Shown in pieces: positions 8,858 to 17,248 of a stretch of 64,000 nucleotides of DNA. The notes below the pieces were generated by a model. The model was not told the origin of the DNA, made no database searches, and worked only from the letters and a program-made list of their open reading frames with translations. The stretch is from Caldicellulosiruptor morganii (GTDB taxonomy: Bacteria > Bacillota > Thermoanaerobacteria > Caldicellulosiruptorales > Caldicellulosiruptoraceae), in the NCBI RefSeq assembly GCF_026810225.1, contig NZ_CP113865.1, positions 2,237,501 to 2,301,500 on the forward strand, in the 5' to 3' direction. Position numbers and translations under genes: made by a program. The first letter of the stretch is position 1, and each line of letters begins with the position of its first letter.

Positions 8858-9499
8858 ATGGAAATATTAAATGAAATCTCCCAGCTTATACAGAAGGGAA
8901 ATGCAAAACTGGCACCGGAAAAAGTAAAAGAAGCACTTTCAATGGGGCTTTCTGCCGAGGAAATTCTAAACGGTGCTTTGATTTCTGCAATGGCAGTTGT
9001 TGGTGAAAAGTTCAAAAACAATGAGATATACGTGCCGGAAGTCCTGATTGCAGCTCGCGCAATGAAAGCAGCACTGGAAGTCTTAAAGCCAATCCTGACA
9101 GAAACAGGCGTAAAGCCAATTGGCAGGGTTGTAATCGGCACTGTAAAAGGCGATTTGCATGACATTGGCAAGAACCTGGTTGCAATGATGATGACAGGAG
9201 CGGGACTTGAGGTAATAGACCTTGGTGTGGATGTTTCGCCCGAGAAGTTCTGCGAGGCGGTGAAAGTCTACCTGCCACAGGTTGTCGCAATGTCAGCACT
9301 TTTGACAACCACCATGCCCAATATGAAGGTGACTATTGAGAAGCTAACTCAAGAGGGATTGAGGGACAAGGTAAAGGTGATTGTTGGTGGTGCGCCTGTG
9401 ACAGATAGCTTTGCCAAGAGTATTGGAGCTGACGGGTACGCACCTGATGCAGCATCTGCCGCTGAGCTTGCTAAAAAGCTTGTTCAGGGTGCTGCATAA
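8858..9499 (+). CDS. corrinoid (B12-binding) methyltransferase protein
   Basis: A 213-residue corrinoid protein of the MtbC/MttC/MetH-module type. Residues about 1-85 form the helical cap domain (LSAEEILNGALISAM, VPEVLIAARAM). Residues about 90-213 form the Rossmann-like B12 domain with the cobalamin-ligand motif DLHDIGKNLV, where the His supplies the lower cobalt ligand, and GGAPVTDSFAKSIGADGYAPDA at the end. Such proteins shuttle methyl groups between a substrate methyltransferase and a second one to tetrahydrofolate or CoM. No partner methyltransferase or reactivase is encoded in this window. A strong GAAGGAGGCG site sets the start. Confidence 0.88.
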   Translation: MEILNEISQLIQKGNAKLAPEKVKEALSMGLSAEEILNGALISAMAVVGEKFKNNEIYVPEVLIAARAMKAALEVLKPILTETGVKPIGRVVIGTVKGDLHDIGKNLVAMMMTGAGLEVIDLGVDVSPEKFCEAVKVYLPQVVAMSALLTTTMPNMKVTIEKLTQEGLRDKVKVIVGGAPVTDSFAKSIGADGYAPDAASAAELAKKLVQGAA

Positions 9500-9527
9500 A
9501 AAACGGGTAAAACCTATGAGTGCTTTT

Positions 9528-9580
9528 GGCTGCTGTGAATTTGCTTTTTTGGGGCAAAAAAGCAGCAGCCTTATTTTTTT
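9528..9580 (+). terminator. terminator after corrinoid protein gene
   Basis: Long stem: GGCTGCTG (9528-9535) pairs with CAGCAGCC (9563-9570), with an inner GCTTTTTTG/CAAAAAAGC stem. TTATTTTTTT follows. It overlaps the stop of the convergent spmB. Confidence 0.85.
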
Positions 9581-10103
9581 AGCTAAAGCTACTCTTTACC
9601 AAAAATGCTGCTACAAGCAGCACAACCACATCTACCAGAACCGCCACAGAGATCAAATATCCAGTCTTCTTCACTTTTGTCTGGGCAAGGTATGTTGTTA
9701 TAACATAAAAAAGGGTTTCTGTTGATGCACAGATAATGGAAGAGTATATTCCTATCTTTGAATCTGGACCATATTTAGAGAAAATATCTTTTAATACCGC
9801 GTAAGAATCACTTGATGAAAATGGTTTTATTATTAAAAGCCCGGTTGCCTCCTTGAATATTCCCGCCTAACTTAAAACAGGTCCAATTAGCCCAATAAGG
9901 ATGTTCAGTGCCTCTGTTTTTGTAAACATCTCAACAGCTAAAATCAGCGCAAATACACTGGGAAATATCCTTATTGAAACCCTGATACCATCTTTTACAC
10001 CCTCAACAAAACTTTTGAAACTGTCATTTGAGTGAAATATCGAAAATACAAGGACAGAGACAATAAAAGCTACTATTATCAAATCAGAAAATGTTTCCAT
10101 CAT
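9579..10103 (-). pseudogene. spmB: spore maturation protein B, interrupted by in-frame TAG
   Basis: The frame encodes 174 codons, the normal SpmB length, but has a single TAG at 9867-9869 after residue 78 (IGPVLS). Reading on in the same frame gives a convincing SpmB C-terminal half: AGIFKEATGLLIIKPFSSSDS, KYGPDSKIGIYSSIICAST and a final membrane helix, ending in TAA at 9579. SpmA and SpmB are membrane proteins needed for spore-core dehydration. The gene begins with an AAAGGTGAT site 28 bases after spmA. A nonsense mutation, a sequencing error or readthrough could explain it. The intact remaining frame says the change is recent. Confidence 0.8.
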
Positions 10104-10131
10104 CTTATCACCTTTGACAGGATTTTACATG

Positions 10132-10656
10132 CTATTGTTCCAAAAAAAGCCCGATAAGGGACACAAAAAGCACTGGAAAAACAACAGCGGCAGGGTCTTT
10201 TGAGCCATATTCCTGTCTTAGCAGAATCATTGTTGTTGGAATAAGCTGAATCGAGCACGTATTTAATATCACAAACAGAATCATATCATCGGTGGCAAAG
10301 TCTTTATAAGCTTCTCTTGAAAGCTCCTGCATCGCTTTGATCCCTGCCGGTGTTGCAGCATTCCCAAGCCCCAGAAGATTGGCAATAATATTTGCTGACA
10401 TCCACTTGAATGCTTCTTCATTTTTTGTTTTAAAAAGGAGTTTTAAAACAGGTTTCAAAAGCCTTTCCAGCATTTCAATCAAGCCCGAGTCCTGAGCAAC
10501 CCTCAAAAAGCCCGACCAGAGGATTATGGAACATGCTATTGTTATAAATATCTGCAAAGCGTTTTTTGGTGCAGAAAACAATACAGTTGAGATCTTATTA
10601 ATATCACCACCAATTGCCTGAGTCAGGATTGAAAACAATATTAGAAAAAGCCTCAT
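10132..10656 (-). CDS. spmA: spore maturation protein A
   Basis: A 174-residue membrane protein with hydrophobic segments at about 1-20, 30-55, 120-140 and 155-174. The SpmA hallmark LLGLGNAATPAGIKAMQELS and FVILNTCSIQLIPTTMILLR are clear. It is slightly short at the N-terminus compared with B. subtilis SpmA. A stop lies a few codons upstream in frame, so ATG 10656 is the only start I can support, without an obvious ribosome site. It pairs with spmB in the usual order. Confidence 0.85.
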   Translation of the reverse strand: MRLFLILFSILTQAIGGDINKISTVLFSAPKNALQIFITIACSIILWSGFLRVAQDSGLIEMLERLLKPVLKLLFKTKNEEAFKWMSANIIANLLGLGNAATPAGIKAMQELSREAYKDFATDDMILFVILNTCSIQLIPTTMILLRQEYGSKDPAAVVFPVLFVSLIGLFLEQ

Positions 10657-10713
10657 TATAAAAAATATTTATTGGGTTTTGTATGAATTTATTAAAATAA
10701 AAGTAGAATTTGT

Positions 10714-11820
10714 CTATATACATAAAACTTCTCTCAAAAGCTTCATATCCAAAAGAGGAACATCGGGCGCTTTGCTCTGGACATCCACAAATCTTTCCTC
10801 CTGCAGAGAAGTATATATTGCAAAAAGTGTTTCCAAAACATGAAAGGCTAAGCTTCCGGATGCTCTGAGTGGAGTTTTGAGCCTTATCGCAAGCGCCATG
10901 TCAAGTATCCCAAGCCCCCTTAAATTGTCGTAATTGAACGGGTTTATTACAGGCACTTCTTTAAACTCCTGATCATCATGTCTTTTCAAAAGCACTCTGC
11001 CATAGTCAAAGAAGTTGGGGTCAGGAACAATCAATGTACCTTCTTCTCCATATATTTCTATTCCACGAAGATTTGTTGCCGGCACATCATACGACACAGT
11101 TACATTTCCAATTATGTCATCTTCAAACAAGATTTTTGCCGTCACATACGTTGGCATTTCAACCACAATTTTTTCGCCCCTGTGAGGCTCAGATGTAACA
11201 AGTCTTTCATTGAAAGTAATCTTGCCCATTGCAGATACCTTTTTCACAGAGCCCAGCAAGAACACAAGTGCAGTCAGGCAATATGGACCTATGTCAAACA
11301 GAGGTCCCATAAACTTTTTGAAAATAAAGTGAGGATTTGGATGCCACTTTTCCGGTCCGCCATACATTACAAAACAGTTGGCTGCAAACGGCTTCCCTAT
11401 CCAGCCATCCTGGATAAGCTTTTTAGCCGTCTGGATATTTGCACCAAGAAAGGTATCTGGAGCACATCCAATTATCAACCCTTTATTTTGGGCAAACTCC
11501 AGAATTTCTTTTGCTTCATACACCGTAGAGCAAAGAGGTTTTTCGCTGTAAAGGTGTTTACCGCTTTCAAGTACCTTTTTGTTGATGTTGTAATGATGCT
11601 GGGGTGGTGTCAGGTTGACAACTATATCTACATCCAAATCATACACCCTGTCTGGCTCAACAGCTTCTTTTATTGAAAATTCCGATGATAGCCCTTTTGC
11701 TCTCTGTAAATCTACATCCGCACATGCCACAATCTCAAATATTCCAAACCTTTTTAAATTTTTAACATACACAGGCGCTATGTTGCCACAGCCCATTATC
11801 GCTACTCTGGTTTTTGTCAT
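10714..11820 (-). CDS. Gfo/Idh/MocA family NAD(P)-dependent oxidoreductase
   Basis: A 368-residue sugar or inositol dehydrogenase-like enzyme. The N-terminal Rossmann fold has the dinucleotide loop MGCGNIAPVY, and the conserved YSEKPLCSTVYEA (Lys in the EKP motif) is followed by a C-terminal beta-sheet substrate domain including FDIGPYCLTALVFLLG. It is a soluble cytoplasmic enzyme whose substrate cannot be named from sequence. It starts after AAAGGAGAG. It stands alone: spmA is 57 bases downstream and the MarR gene is divergent. Confidence 0.85.
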   Translation of the reverse strand: MTKTRVAIMGCGNIAPVYVKNLKRFGIFEIVACADVDLQRAKGLSSEFSIKEAVEPDRVYDLDVDIVVNLTPPQHHYNINKKVLESGKHLYSEKPLCSTVYEAKEILEFAQNKGLIIGCAPDTFLGANIQTAKKLIQDGWIGKPFAANCFVMYGGPEKWHPNPHFIFKKFMGPLFDIGPYCLTALVFLLGSVKKVSAMGKITFNERLVTSEPHRGEKIVVEMPTYVTAKILFEDDIIGNVTVSYDVPATNLRGIEIYGEEGTLIVPDPNFFDYGRVLLKRHDDQEFKEVPVINPFNYDNLRGLGILDMALAIRLKTPLRASGSLAFHVLETLFAIYTSLQEERFVDVQSKAPDVPLLDMKLLREVLCI

Positions 11821-12014
11821 TATTTTTATCTCTCCTTTCTGTTAAAAACTTACCTTTGTAAACAATTACCCTAAAATTTTTGCTAAATGCCCAAATTAGA
11901 TTATATCACAATCATAATCCTTTGGTGTTATACAACTCAATCAAACCTTTACCTTAAGTATATCTACTTTGTCAGTAAAACTTCAATTTCTTCAATAAGT
12001 TATTAAATAAGCTA

Positions 12015-12062
12015 TTGACAAATTTAATTTGGTTGTATAATATTTCGTATATAAAATATTTG
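12015..12062 (+). promoter_or_regulatory. promoter and MarR operator of the MarR-HlyD-MacB operon
   Basis: TTGACA (12015-12020) precedes TATAAT (12036-12041) with a short 15-base spacer, or TAATAT (12038-12043) with 17. An inverted repeat 12039-12062 (arms AATATTT and AAATATT around CGTATAT) covers the -10 box. It matches 22 of 24 bases with the site at 21871-21894 before the second MarR gene. The rest of 11821-12014 shows nothing I can name. Confidence 0.75.
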
Positions 12063-12090
12063 TGTTTTAAAATTTTTGGGGGCTAATTAA

Positions 12091-12528
12091 GTGGAAAATA
12101 AATGTGAAGAAAAAGCTATCTACGAAATGCTCAGAGCAATAAGAAGAAAACTTAACAGCAGGCTCAAGATAGAAGAGTTTTTTGACTGCGAGGATGTTTT
12201 AACGTTTGGTGAGCAGCAGGTGATAATGGTTTTAAGCGAAAACTCACAGCCTATGACCATGAAAGACATTGCAAAGGAGCTTGGCATATCCCCTTCTACT
12301 CTGACAGGAATTGTAGACAGGCTTGTTGAAAAAGGAATTGTAAATAGAGAGCCGGATAACCAGGATAGAAGGAAGCTTCAAGTTTTTCTTACAGAAAAGG
12401 GTAAAAATATGGTTAAAAAGGTGACAGACTTTAGAACAAGGGTTTTAGAACCTGTGCTGAAAAACCTATCTCACGAGGAAATAAGCTTGCTTATAAAGAT
12501 TATTCAAAAAATCAATGAGGCACTCTGA
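12091..12528 (+). CDS. MarR-family repressor
   Basis: A 145-residue winged-helix regulator of usual MarR length. Residues about 50-110 hold the DNA-binding domain: MTMKDIAKELGISPSTLTGIVDRL, then the wing DRRKLQVFLTEKG. The GTG start at 12091 follows a GGGGGC stretch at 12078-12083. It is the first gene of an operon with an HlyD-type adaptor, an ABC ATPase and a MacB-type permease, so it probably represses that exporter and itself through the palindrome on the promoter. Confidence 0.88.
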   Translation: MENKCEEKAIYEMLRAIRRKLNSRLKIEEFFDCEDVLTFGEQQVIMVLSENSQPMTMKDIAKELGISPSTLTGIVDRLVEKGIVNREPDNQDRRKLQVFLTEKGKNMVKKVTDFRTRVLEPVLKNLSHEEISLLIKIIQKINEAL

Positions 12529-12558
12529 AAATATTCAAAAAAGGACGGTGAGTCTTCG

Positions 12559-13764
12559 ATGAAAAGGTCTTTAAAAGGAATAATTGTATCAGTTTTCATC
12601 CTGGCTATCCTGGTGTCAGCTGTGTATGCAATTTCTGTTCGAAACAAACAGGCTCTGTCTACAATTGAAGTCAAAACTGCAAAGGTAGAAAAAGGTGATA
12701 TTGTATCACTTTTCTCAACCAACGGTGATGCTGAGTCAAAGTCAAAACAGGATTACTACATCATCTCACCCACAAAGGTTTTAAAGGTGTATGTTGAAAT
12801 TGGCAAAAGAGTAAGAAAAGGAGACAAACTTCTGGAACTTGAGACTCAGGATTTGACCTATCAGTACCAGATTGCCCAGAAACAGCTTGAGATGGCAAAG
12901 CTACAACTTGAGTCATTAAAGAAATTAAAAGAAAACTCTTCAGCAGCCAATAATCAGCCTTTGCAGCAGTCAAAATCCAGTGCTGCAAATATGCCTGCAT
13001 CTTCCAATGCCCAGCAGTTTCCCCTGCAGTCAAACATGATTTTTTCTTTACAGAGTCAACTTCAGTCTTCTTCAAGCCTCAGCAACATCGACGACCAGAT
13101 AAAGCTTCAGCAAAAGCAGGTTGAGATTGCAGAGCTCAATCTTAAAAGTATAAAGCAGTCAATGGACAAGCAGCAAAGGTATGTGAAAGCAGAAATTGAT
13201 GGAATTGTGACGGCGATAAATGCAAAAGAGGGGAATTATTTTGCCTCTGCACAGCTTCCTGCTGTGACGGTTGAAGACCCTGATAATCTTCAGATTGTTC
13301 TCAATGTCAATCAGTATGATGCCATAAACATAAAGGAAGGGCAAAAAGCATATATAAGGTTTGGCAACAGGACATTTGACGGGGTTGTGAAACAGGTTGC
13401 GCCTGCTGCAACAAAGCTATTAACACAAACAGGTTCTGAAAATGTTGTAAAAGTGTATGTTGACATACTGAATAACGATGGGACAATCAAACCCGGGTTT
13501 AATGTGGATGTGGATATAAAAACGGGTGAGAAAAAGGATGTAGTAAAAGTTCCATCAGAGGCAATTGTCACAGACAAAAGCGGCAAAAGCTATGTTTATG
13601 TGGTTGAAAATAATGTTGCAAAGCAAAGAGAGGTAAAATTGGGGCTTTCTTCTGATCTGGAAACCGAGATTTTAGATGGTGTAAATGTCGGGGAAGAAGT
13701 AATCTTAAATCCAAACAGTTCAATCCAGGATGGCACAAAAGTCAGGGTAAAAGGGAGCGAATAA
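12559..13764 (+). CDS. HlyD/MacA-type periplasmic adaptor subunit of an ABC exporter
   Basis: A 401-residue membrane-fusion protein. It has an N-terminal membrane anchor (about 7-25), a lipoyl-like half (VYVEIGKRVRKGDKLLELE), a coiled-coil hairpin (about 95-210, with a Gln/Ser-rich insert near 130-175), the second lipoyl half (KAEIDGIVTAINAKEGNYF) and a beta-barrel (VNQYDAINIKEGQKAYIRF). In Gram-positives these proteins join MacB-type transporters without an outer-membrane partner. It is 30 bases after marR and 4 before the ATPase gene. The Ser/Gln-rich tip is unusual and variable. Confidence 0.87.
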   Translation: MKRSLKGIIVSVFILAILVSAVYAISVRNKQALSTIEVKTAKVEKGDIVSLFSTNGDAESKSKQDYYIISPTKVLKVYVEIGKRVRKGDKLLELETQDLTYQYQIAQKQLEMAKLQLESLKKLKENSSAANNQPLQQSKSSAANMPASSNAQQFPLQSNMIFSLQSQLQSSSSLSNIDDQIKLQQKQVEIAELNLKSIKQSMDKQQRYVKAEIDGIVTAINAKEGNYFASAQLPAVTVEDPDNLQIVLNVNQYDAINIKEGQKAYIRFGNRTFDGVVKQVAPAATKLLTQTGSENVVKVYVDILNNDGTIKPGFNVDVDIKTGEKKDVVKVPSEAIVTDKSGKSYVYVVENNVAKQREVKLGLSSDLETEILDGVNVGEEVILNPNSSIQDGTKVRVKGSE

Positions 13765-13768
13765 TAAG

Positions 13769-14461
13769 ATGATTGAACTAAAAGACATCAGAAAGGTGTA
13801 TAACTTAGGGAAGATTGAGCTTGAAGTGTTAAAGGGGATAACACTCACAGTTGAAAAAGGCGAATATGTTGCAATAATCGGTCCATCAGGTTCAGGCAAA
13901 TCAACACTGATGAATATAATTGGACTGTTAGACAGACCCACATCCGGTGTATATAAGCTTAACAATGTAGAGGTTTCAAACCTGTCAGATGTAGAGCTTG
14001 CAAGAATTAGAAACAGCCAGATAGGTTTTGTATTTCAGTCGTTTAACCTTCTGAGCAAGCTGAATGCACTTGAGAATGTAGAGCTTCCCATGCTGTATGC
14101 CAGAATACCACCAAAAGAAAGACGTCAAAGAGCACTCAGTGCACTGGAAAAAGTAGGATTGAGTGATAGACTGTATCACAGACCAAATGAGCTTTCAGGT
14201 GGACAGCAGCAAAGAGTTGCAATTGCACGTGCAATTGTGATGAACCCTTCTTTTTTGCTTGCAGACGAGCCAACAGGAAACCTTGACACAAATTCAAGCA
14301 TTGAAATCATGAAGATATTCTATGAGCTAAACAAAACCGGCACAACAATTATTATGGTGACACACGAACAGGATATTGCAAAGCACGCAAAGAGAATTAT
14401 CAGAATCAGAGACGGCATGATTATCGAGGATAGTCCTGTTGCAGAAAGAATAACATATTAA
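13769..14461 (+). CDS. ABC transporter ATP-binding protein, MacB/LolD type
   Basis: A 230-residue ATPase of full family length. Walker [11 protein letters not shown]-loop VFQSFNLL, signature [14 protein letters not shown], Walker [12 protein letters not shown] and switch His in VTHEQD are all intact. It powers the permease encoded 30 bases downstream. Family members export macrolides, peptides or lipoproteins. Confidence 0.92.
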   Translation: MIELKDIRKVYNLGKIELEVLKGITLTVEKGEYVAIIGPSGSGKSTLMNIIGLLDRPTSGVYKLNNVEVSNLSDVELARIRNSQIGFVFQSFNLLSKLNALENVELPMLYARIPPKERRQRALSALEKVGLSDRLYHRPNELSGGQQQRVAIARAIVMNPSFLLADEPTGNLDTNSSIEIMKIFYELNKTGTTIIMVTHEQDIAKHAKRIIRIRDGMIIEDSPVAERITY

Positions 14462-14490
14462 AAAACCATTTGAAAAGGTGTGAACAAAGG

Positions 14491-15699
14491 ATGTACATTT
14501 CAGAGCTTGTCAAAGTTGCTGTAAAAAGTATATTTTCAAACAAACTCAGAACCTTTTTAACAATGCTTGGAATAATAATTGGTATTGCCTCTGTTATAAC
14601 AATCATGTCTCTTGGCGAAGGCGGTCAAAAAGCAATCCTGGGCGAGTTTGAGAAGATTGGTGTGAATATCTTCTCAATCAGAACAAGGTCAGATGTAGCC
14701 ATTACAGAAAGTGATAGATTTACCATCAAGGATGTTGAAATGATAAGAAAAAGAATCCCTGCTGTCAAATACGCTGCACCGGTTGCACAGAAGTTTGGAC
14801 TTGTCAGAACTGAAAATAAGACAAAAAGATCCATTTTCATTGCAACCGATTTTGACTATGGAAATGTGTCAAATTTGAAGGTTGTATATGGAAGGTTTTT
14901 CAATGAAAAGGACATATTGCAGGGCAGAAATGTTGTTTTAATTGACAGAGACTCGGCAAAAGAGCTTTTTGGCTATGAAGACTGTGTTGGAAAGACCATA
15001 AAGGTTGGCAGTTTTTCTTCTTTTGACACAGCAAAGATAATAGGTGTGATTGACAGTGGTAATTTTAAGATTCTGGGCGGCTCTGCTTCTGACCAGTTCC
15101 CTGTAATTGCTGCACTGCCAATAACCTATGCCCAGAAGATTTTTGAAGATGTTAATATTTCCAATATATATGTCATGACTTACGACTCAAGCCAGCTTGA
15201 TGAGGCATCAAGCCAAGCTGTGAGAATTTTAGAGGCAAGGCATCATAACAAAGACAAGTATAAAACAGAAAACTTTGTGGCTTTTATGGAGCAGTTTAAT
15301 CGAATCCTGGGAATATTTACAACAATCATGAGCGCAATTGCTGCAATATCGCTTCTTGTGGGTGGCATTGGTGTGATGAACATTATGCTTGTGTCTGTTA
15401 CAGAAAGGACACGCGAGATTGGCATAAGAAAGGCAATCGGCGCAACACAGAGAGATATCCTGATTCAGTTTTTAATAGAGGCTCTTTTAATCTCTCTGAT
15501 TGGCGGTGCTATCGGAACATTTTTGGGATATCTTCTGGCAAACATAGCCGGACCGTTTATACAAATAACACCGGTTGTGTCACTCAAGACCATACTGATT
15601 GCGTTTATATTCTCCTCAGCAGTTGGAATCTTCTTTGGAATCTATCCTGCAAAAAGGGCTGCAAAGCTTGACCCAATTGTCGCGCTGAGATACGAGTAA
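14491..15699 (+). CDS. MacB-type ABC transporter permease
   Basis: A 402-residue FtsX/MacB-family permease with four membrane helices: one near residues 17-40 and three in the last 130 residues. A large extracytoplasmic MacB core domain lies between. GGIGVMNIMLVSVTERTREIGIRKAIGA is the classic conserved segment. An open frame reaches 14470 (TTG), but ATG 14491 after AAAGGTG and just behind AAAGG is preferred. It is the last gene of the MarR-adaptor-ATPase-permease operon, and a terminator follows. Confidence 0.88.
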   Translation: MYISELVKVAVKSIFSNKLRTFLTMLGIIIGIASVITIMSLGEGGQKAILGEFEKIGVNIFSIRTRSDVAITESDRFTIKDVEMIRKRIPAVKYAAPVAQKFGLVRTENKTKRSIFIATDFDYGNVSNLKVVYGRFFNEKDILQGRNVVLIDRDSAKELFGYEDCVGKTIKVGSFSSFDTAKIIGVIDSGNFKILGGSASDQFPVIAALPITYAQKIFEDVNISNIYVMTYDSSQLDEASSQAVRILEARHHNKDKYKTENFVAFMEQFNRILGIFTTIMSAIAAISLLVGGIGVMNIMLVSVTERTREIGIRKAIGATQRDILIQFLIEALLISLIGGAIGTFLGYLLANIAGPFIQITPVVSLKTILIAFIFSSAVGIFFGIYPAKRAAKLDPIVALRYE

Positions 15700-15710
15700 G
15701 CATGTATCAA

Positions 15711-15757
15711 AAAGCGGGACTATCCAGCCAGAATTATGGATAGTTCCGCTTCTTTTA
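15711..15757 (+). terminator. terminator of MarR-HlyD-MacB operon
   Basis: A 14-bp stem with one mismatch (AAGCGGGACTATCC against GGATAGTTCCGCTT) is followed by CTTTTATTG. Confidence 0.8.
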
Positions 15758-15928
15758 TTGTTTGAAAAGGCACATCTGTTTATTTACACTCTTTTATAGT
15801 AGTATTTTTTAATTGTCATTTAAACGCCAAAAACAATTTTTTTGAAAGAAATATTAGCAAAAAGTTAACATCTTGTATTATAATAGATGGTATAAAGAAG
15901 AAATTTGTGCTATAAAGGAGTGAAGTGA

Positions 15929-17203
15929 ATGTCACCAAGAGGAAATGAAAATGGAACTGTAAAAAAAGGAGTTATAAGCCTTACATACGTGGCTCTTGCG
16001 TTTATAATTATCCTTGACATTCTGCTTGCAATCTTGCTGCCATCAAAGTTAAAATTCACGGGCGTTGCTGTTGCCACAATCACTTTCATTCTTACTCTTG
16101 CTATAACCGCCTTTATGATTCGCTATGAGATGAACAAAATGATTGCAAAGCTTGAAAAGGTCTTAGAAGAGATTAAAAATGGCGACTATAGCAAGCTCAT
16201 AGCTTCCAAAGAATTTGGAAACATTCAGAGAGTTGCATCAAGCGTAAATATAGTTCTATCTGACATAAAACTTTTGATTGAAGACTTTTTCAATCTGTCA
16301 AATGCTATAGTTGGAGCATCCAAAAAAGTCACAAAGACCTCCGAAGAAGCTGCTGCGGCAATCGAAGAGATTTCAAAGACGGTTGAAGAGATCGCAAAAG
16401 GTGCATCCCAGCAGGCAGAAGAAGCTCAGCATGGAGTTTTGCTTGTAAACAACCTATCTGACCAGATAAATGCTGTGTCAGACAGCTACAATGCGGTTGT
16501 AGAGGAGACAAATAAGATTGACCTTCTTAACAGAGAAGGAATTGAAAAGATGAGTGCTTTGAGAGAGAAAAGCGAACTTGCTGTTGAGACAGCTGAAAAG
16601 GTAATTGGGACCATACTCTCATTTATTGACAGAATTAAAACAATATCCAACTTTGTTGAGGTAATAAATACAATCGCCGAGCAGACAAACCTTCTGGCTT
16701 TGAACGCTGCAATTGAGGCGGCAAGAGCGGGCGAGGCGGGCAAAGGTTTTGCTGTTGTTGCTGATGAGGTGCGAAAGCTTGCTGACCAGAGCAAAAAAGC
16801 TGCGGATGAGATAAATTCTATAGTGGATGTCATCCTGGGTGAGACAGAAAATACAATCAGGATTATTGACGAGATCAAGGCAGCAGCACTCGGTCAGAAA
16901 GATGCTGTGATTGATTCCCAGCAGTCTTTTGCAAAAATCTCGGATGAAATCAATGAGATTGTTCAAAAGACCCAGATAGTAAAAGATGCTTTGAGTAGAA
17001 TGGAAGAGGCAAGAAATGCGGTCATTCGTGCAATTGAAAGCATATCTTCAGTCTCACAGGAGACAGCCGCTGCATCCCAGGAAGTTGCTGCTACTGTTGA
17101 AAATCAGCTCAATTCTATAAATGAAATGAAATACTCAGCTCAGTCATTGCAAAAGCTTGTTGATGAGCTTGAAAAGAAGCTGAAGAAGTACAAAATAAGA
17201 TAA
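15929..17203 (+). CDS. methyl-accepting chemotaxis protein without extracellular sensor domain
   Basis: A 424-residue receptor with two membrane helices (about 15-37 and 44-66) separated by only a short loop, so there is no ligand-binding ectodomain. The rest is a long coiled coil. The signalling tip (about 245-285) is [20 protein letters not shown] and continues with [20 protein letters not shown]. Glutamate/glutamine pairs typical of methylation sites flank it ([12 protein letters not shown] and [13 protein letters not shown]). It probably senses a membrane or cytoplasmic signal. The gene is a single unit between terminators, with an AAAGGAGTGAAGTGA site before the ATG. Confidence 0.9.
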   Translation: MSPRGNENGTVKKGVISLTYVALAFIIILDILLAILLPSKLKFTGVAVATITFILTLAITAFMIRYEMNKMIAKLEKVLEEIKNGDYSKLIASKEFGNIQRVASSVNIVLSDIKLLIEDFFNLSNAIVGASKKVTKTSEEAAAAIEEISKTVEEIAKGASQQAEEAQHGVLLVNNLSDQINAVSDSYNAVVEETNKIDLLNREGIEKMSALREKSELAVETAEKVIGTILSFIDRIKTISNFVEVINTIAEQTNLLALNAAIEAARAGEAGKGFAVVADEVRKLADQSKKAADEINSIVDVILGETENTIRIIDEIKAAALGQKDAVIDSQQSFAKISDEINEIVQKTQIVKDALSRMEEARNAVIRAIESISSVSQETAAASQEVAATVENQLNSINEMKYSAQSLQKLVDELEKKLKKYKIR

Positions 17204-17239
17204 AAAGGGGCTGATTTTAAAAATCAGCCCCTTTTTTTT
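17202..17239. terminator. bidirectional terminator between receptor and ABC genes
   Basis: A perfect stem (GGGGCTGATTT with AAATCAGCCCC) is flanked by AAAAA on one side and TTTTTTTT on the other. It serves the plus-strand receptor and the convergent minus-strand ABC exporter. Confidence 0.9.
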
Positions 17240-17248
17240 GCTTTCTGT

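Noticed and set aside
9867-9869. TAG in spmB as a pyrrolysine codon, prompted by the HydE/PylB-like gene in the same window
   Set aside because: No tRNA-Pyl, PylS, PylC or PylD is visible, the position is a variable loop in SpmB, and the radical SAM gene looks like HydE.
10978-11676. 232-codon plus-strand open frame opposite the Gfo/Idh gene
   Set aside because: It is antisense to a clear oxidoreductase, has no ribosome site and a Cys/His/Arg-rich composition typical of shadow frames.
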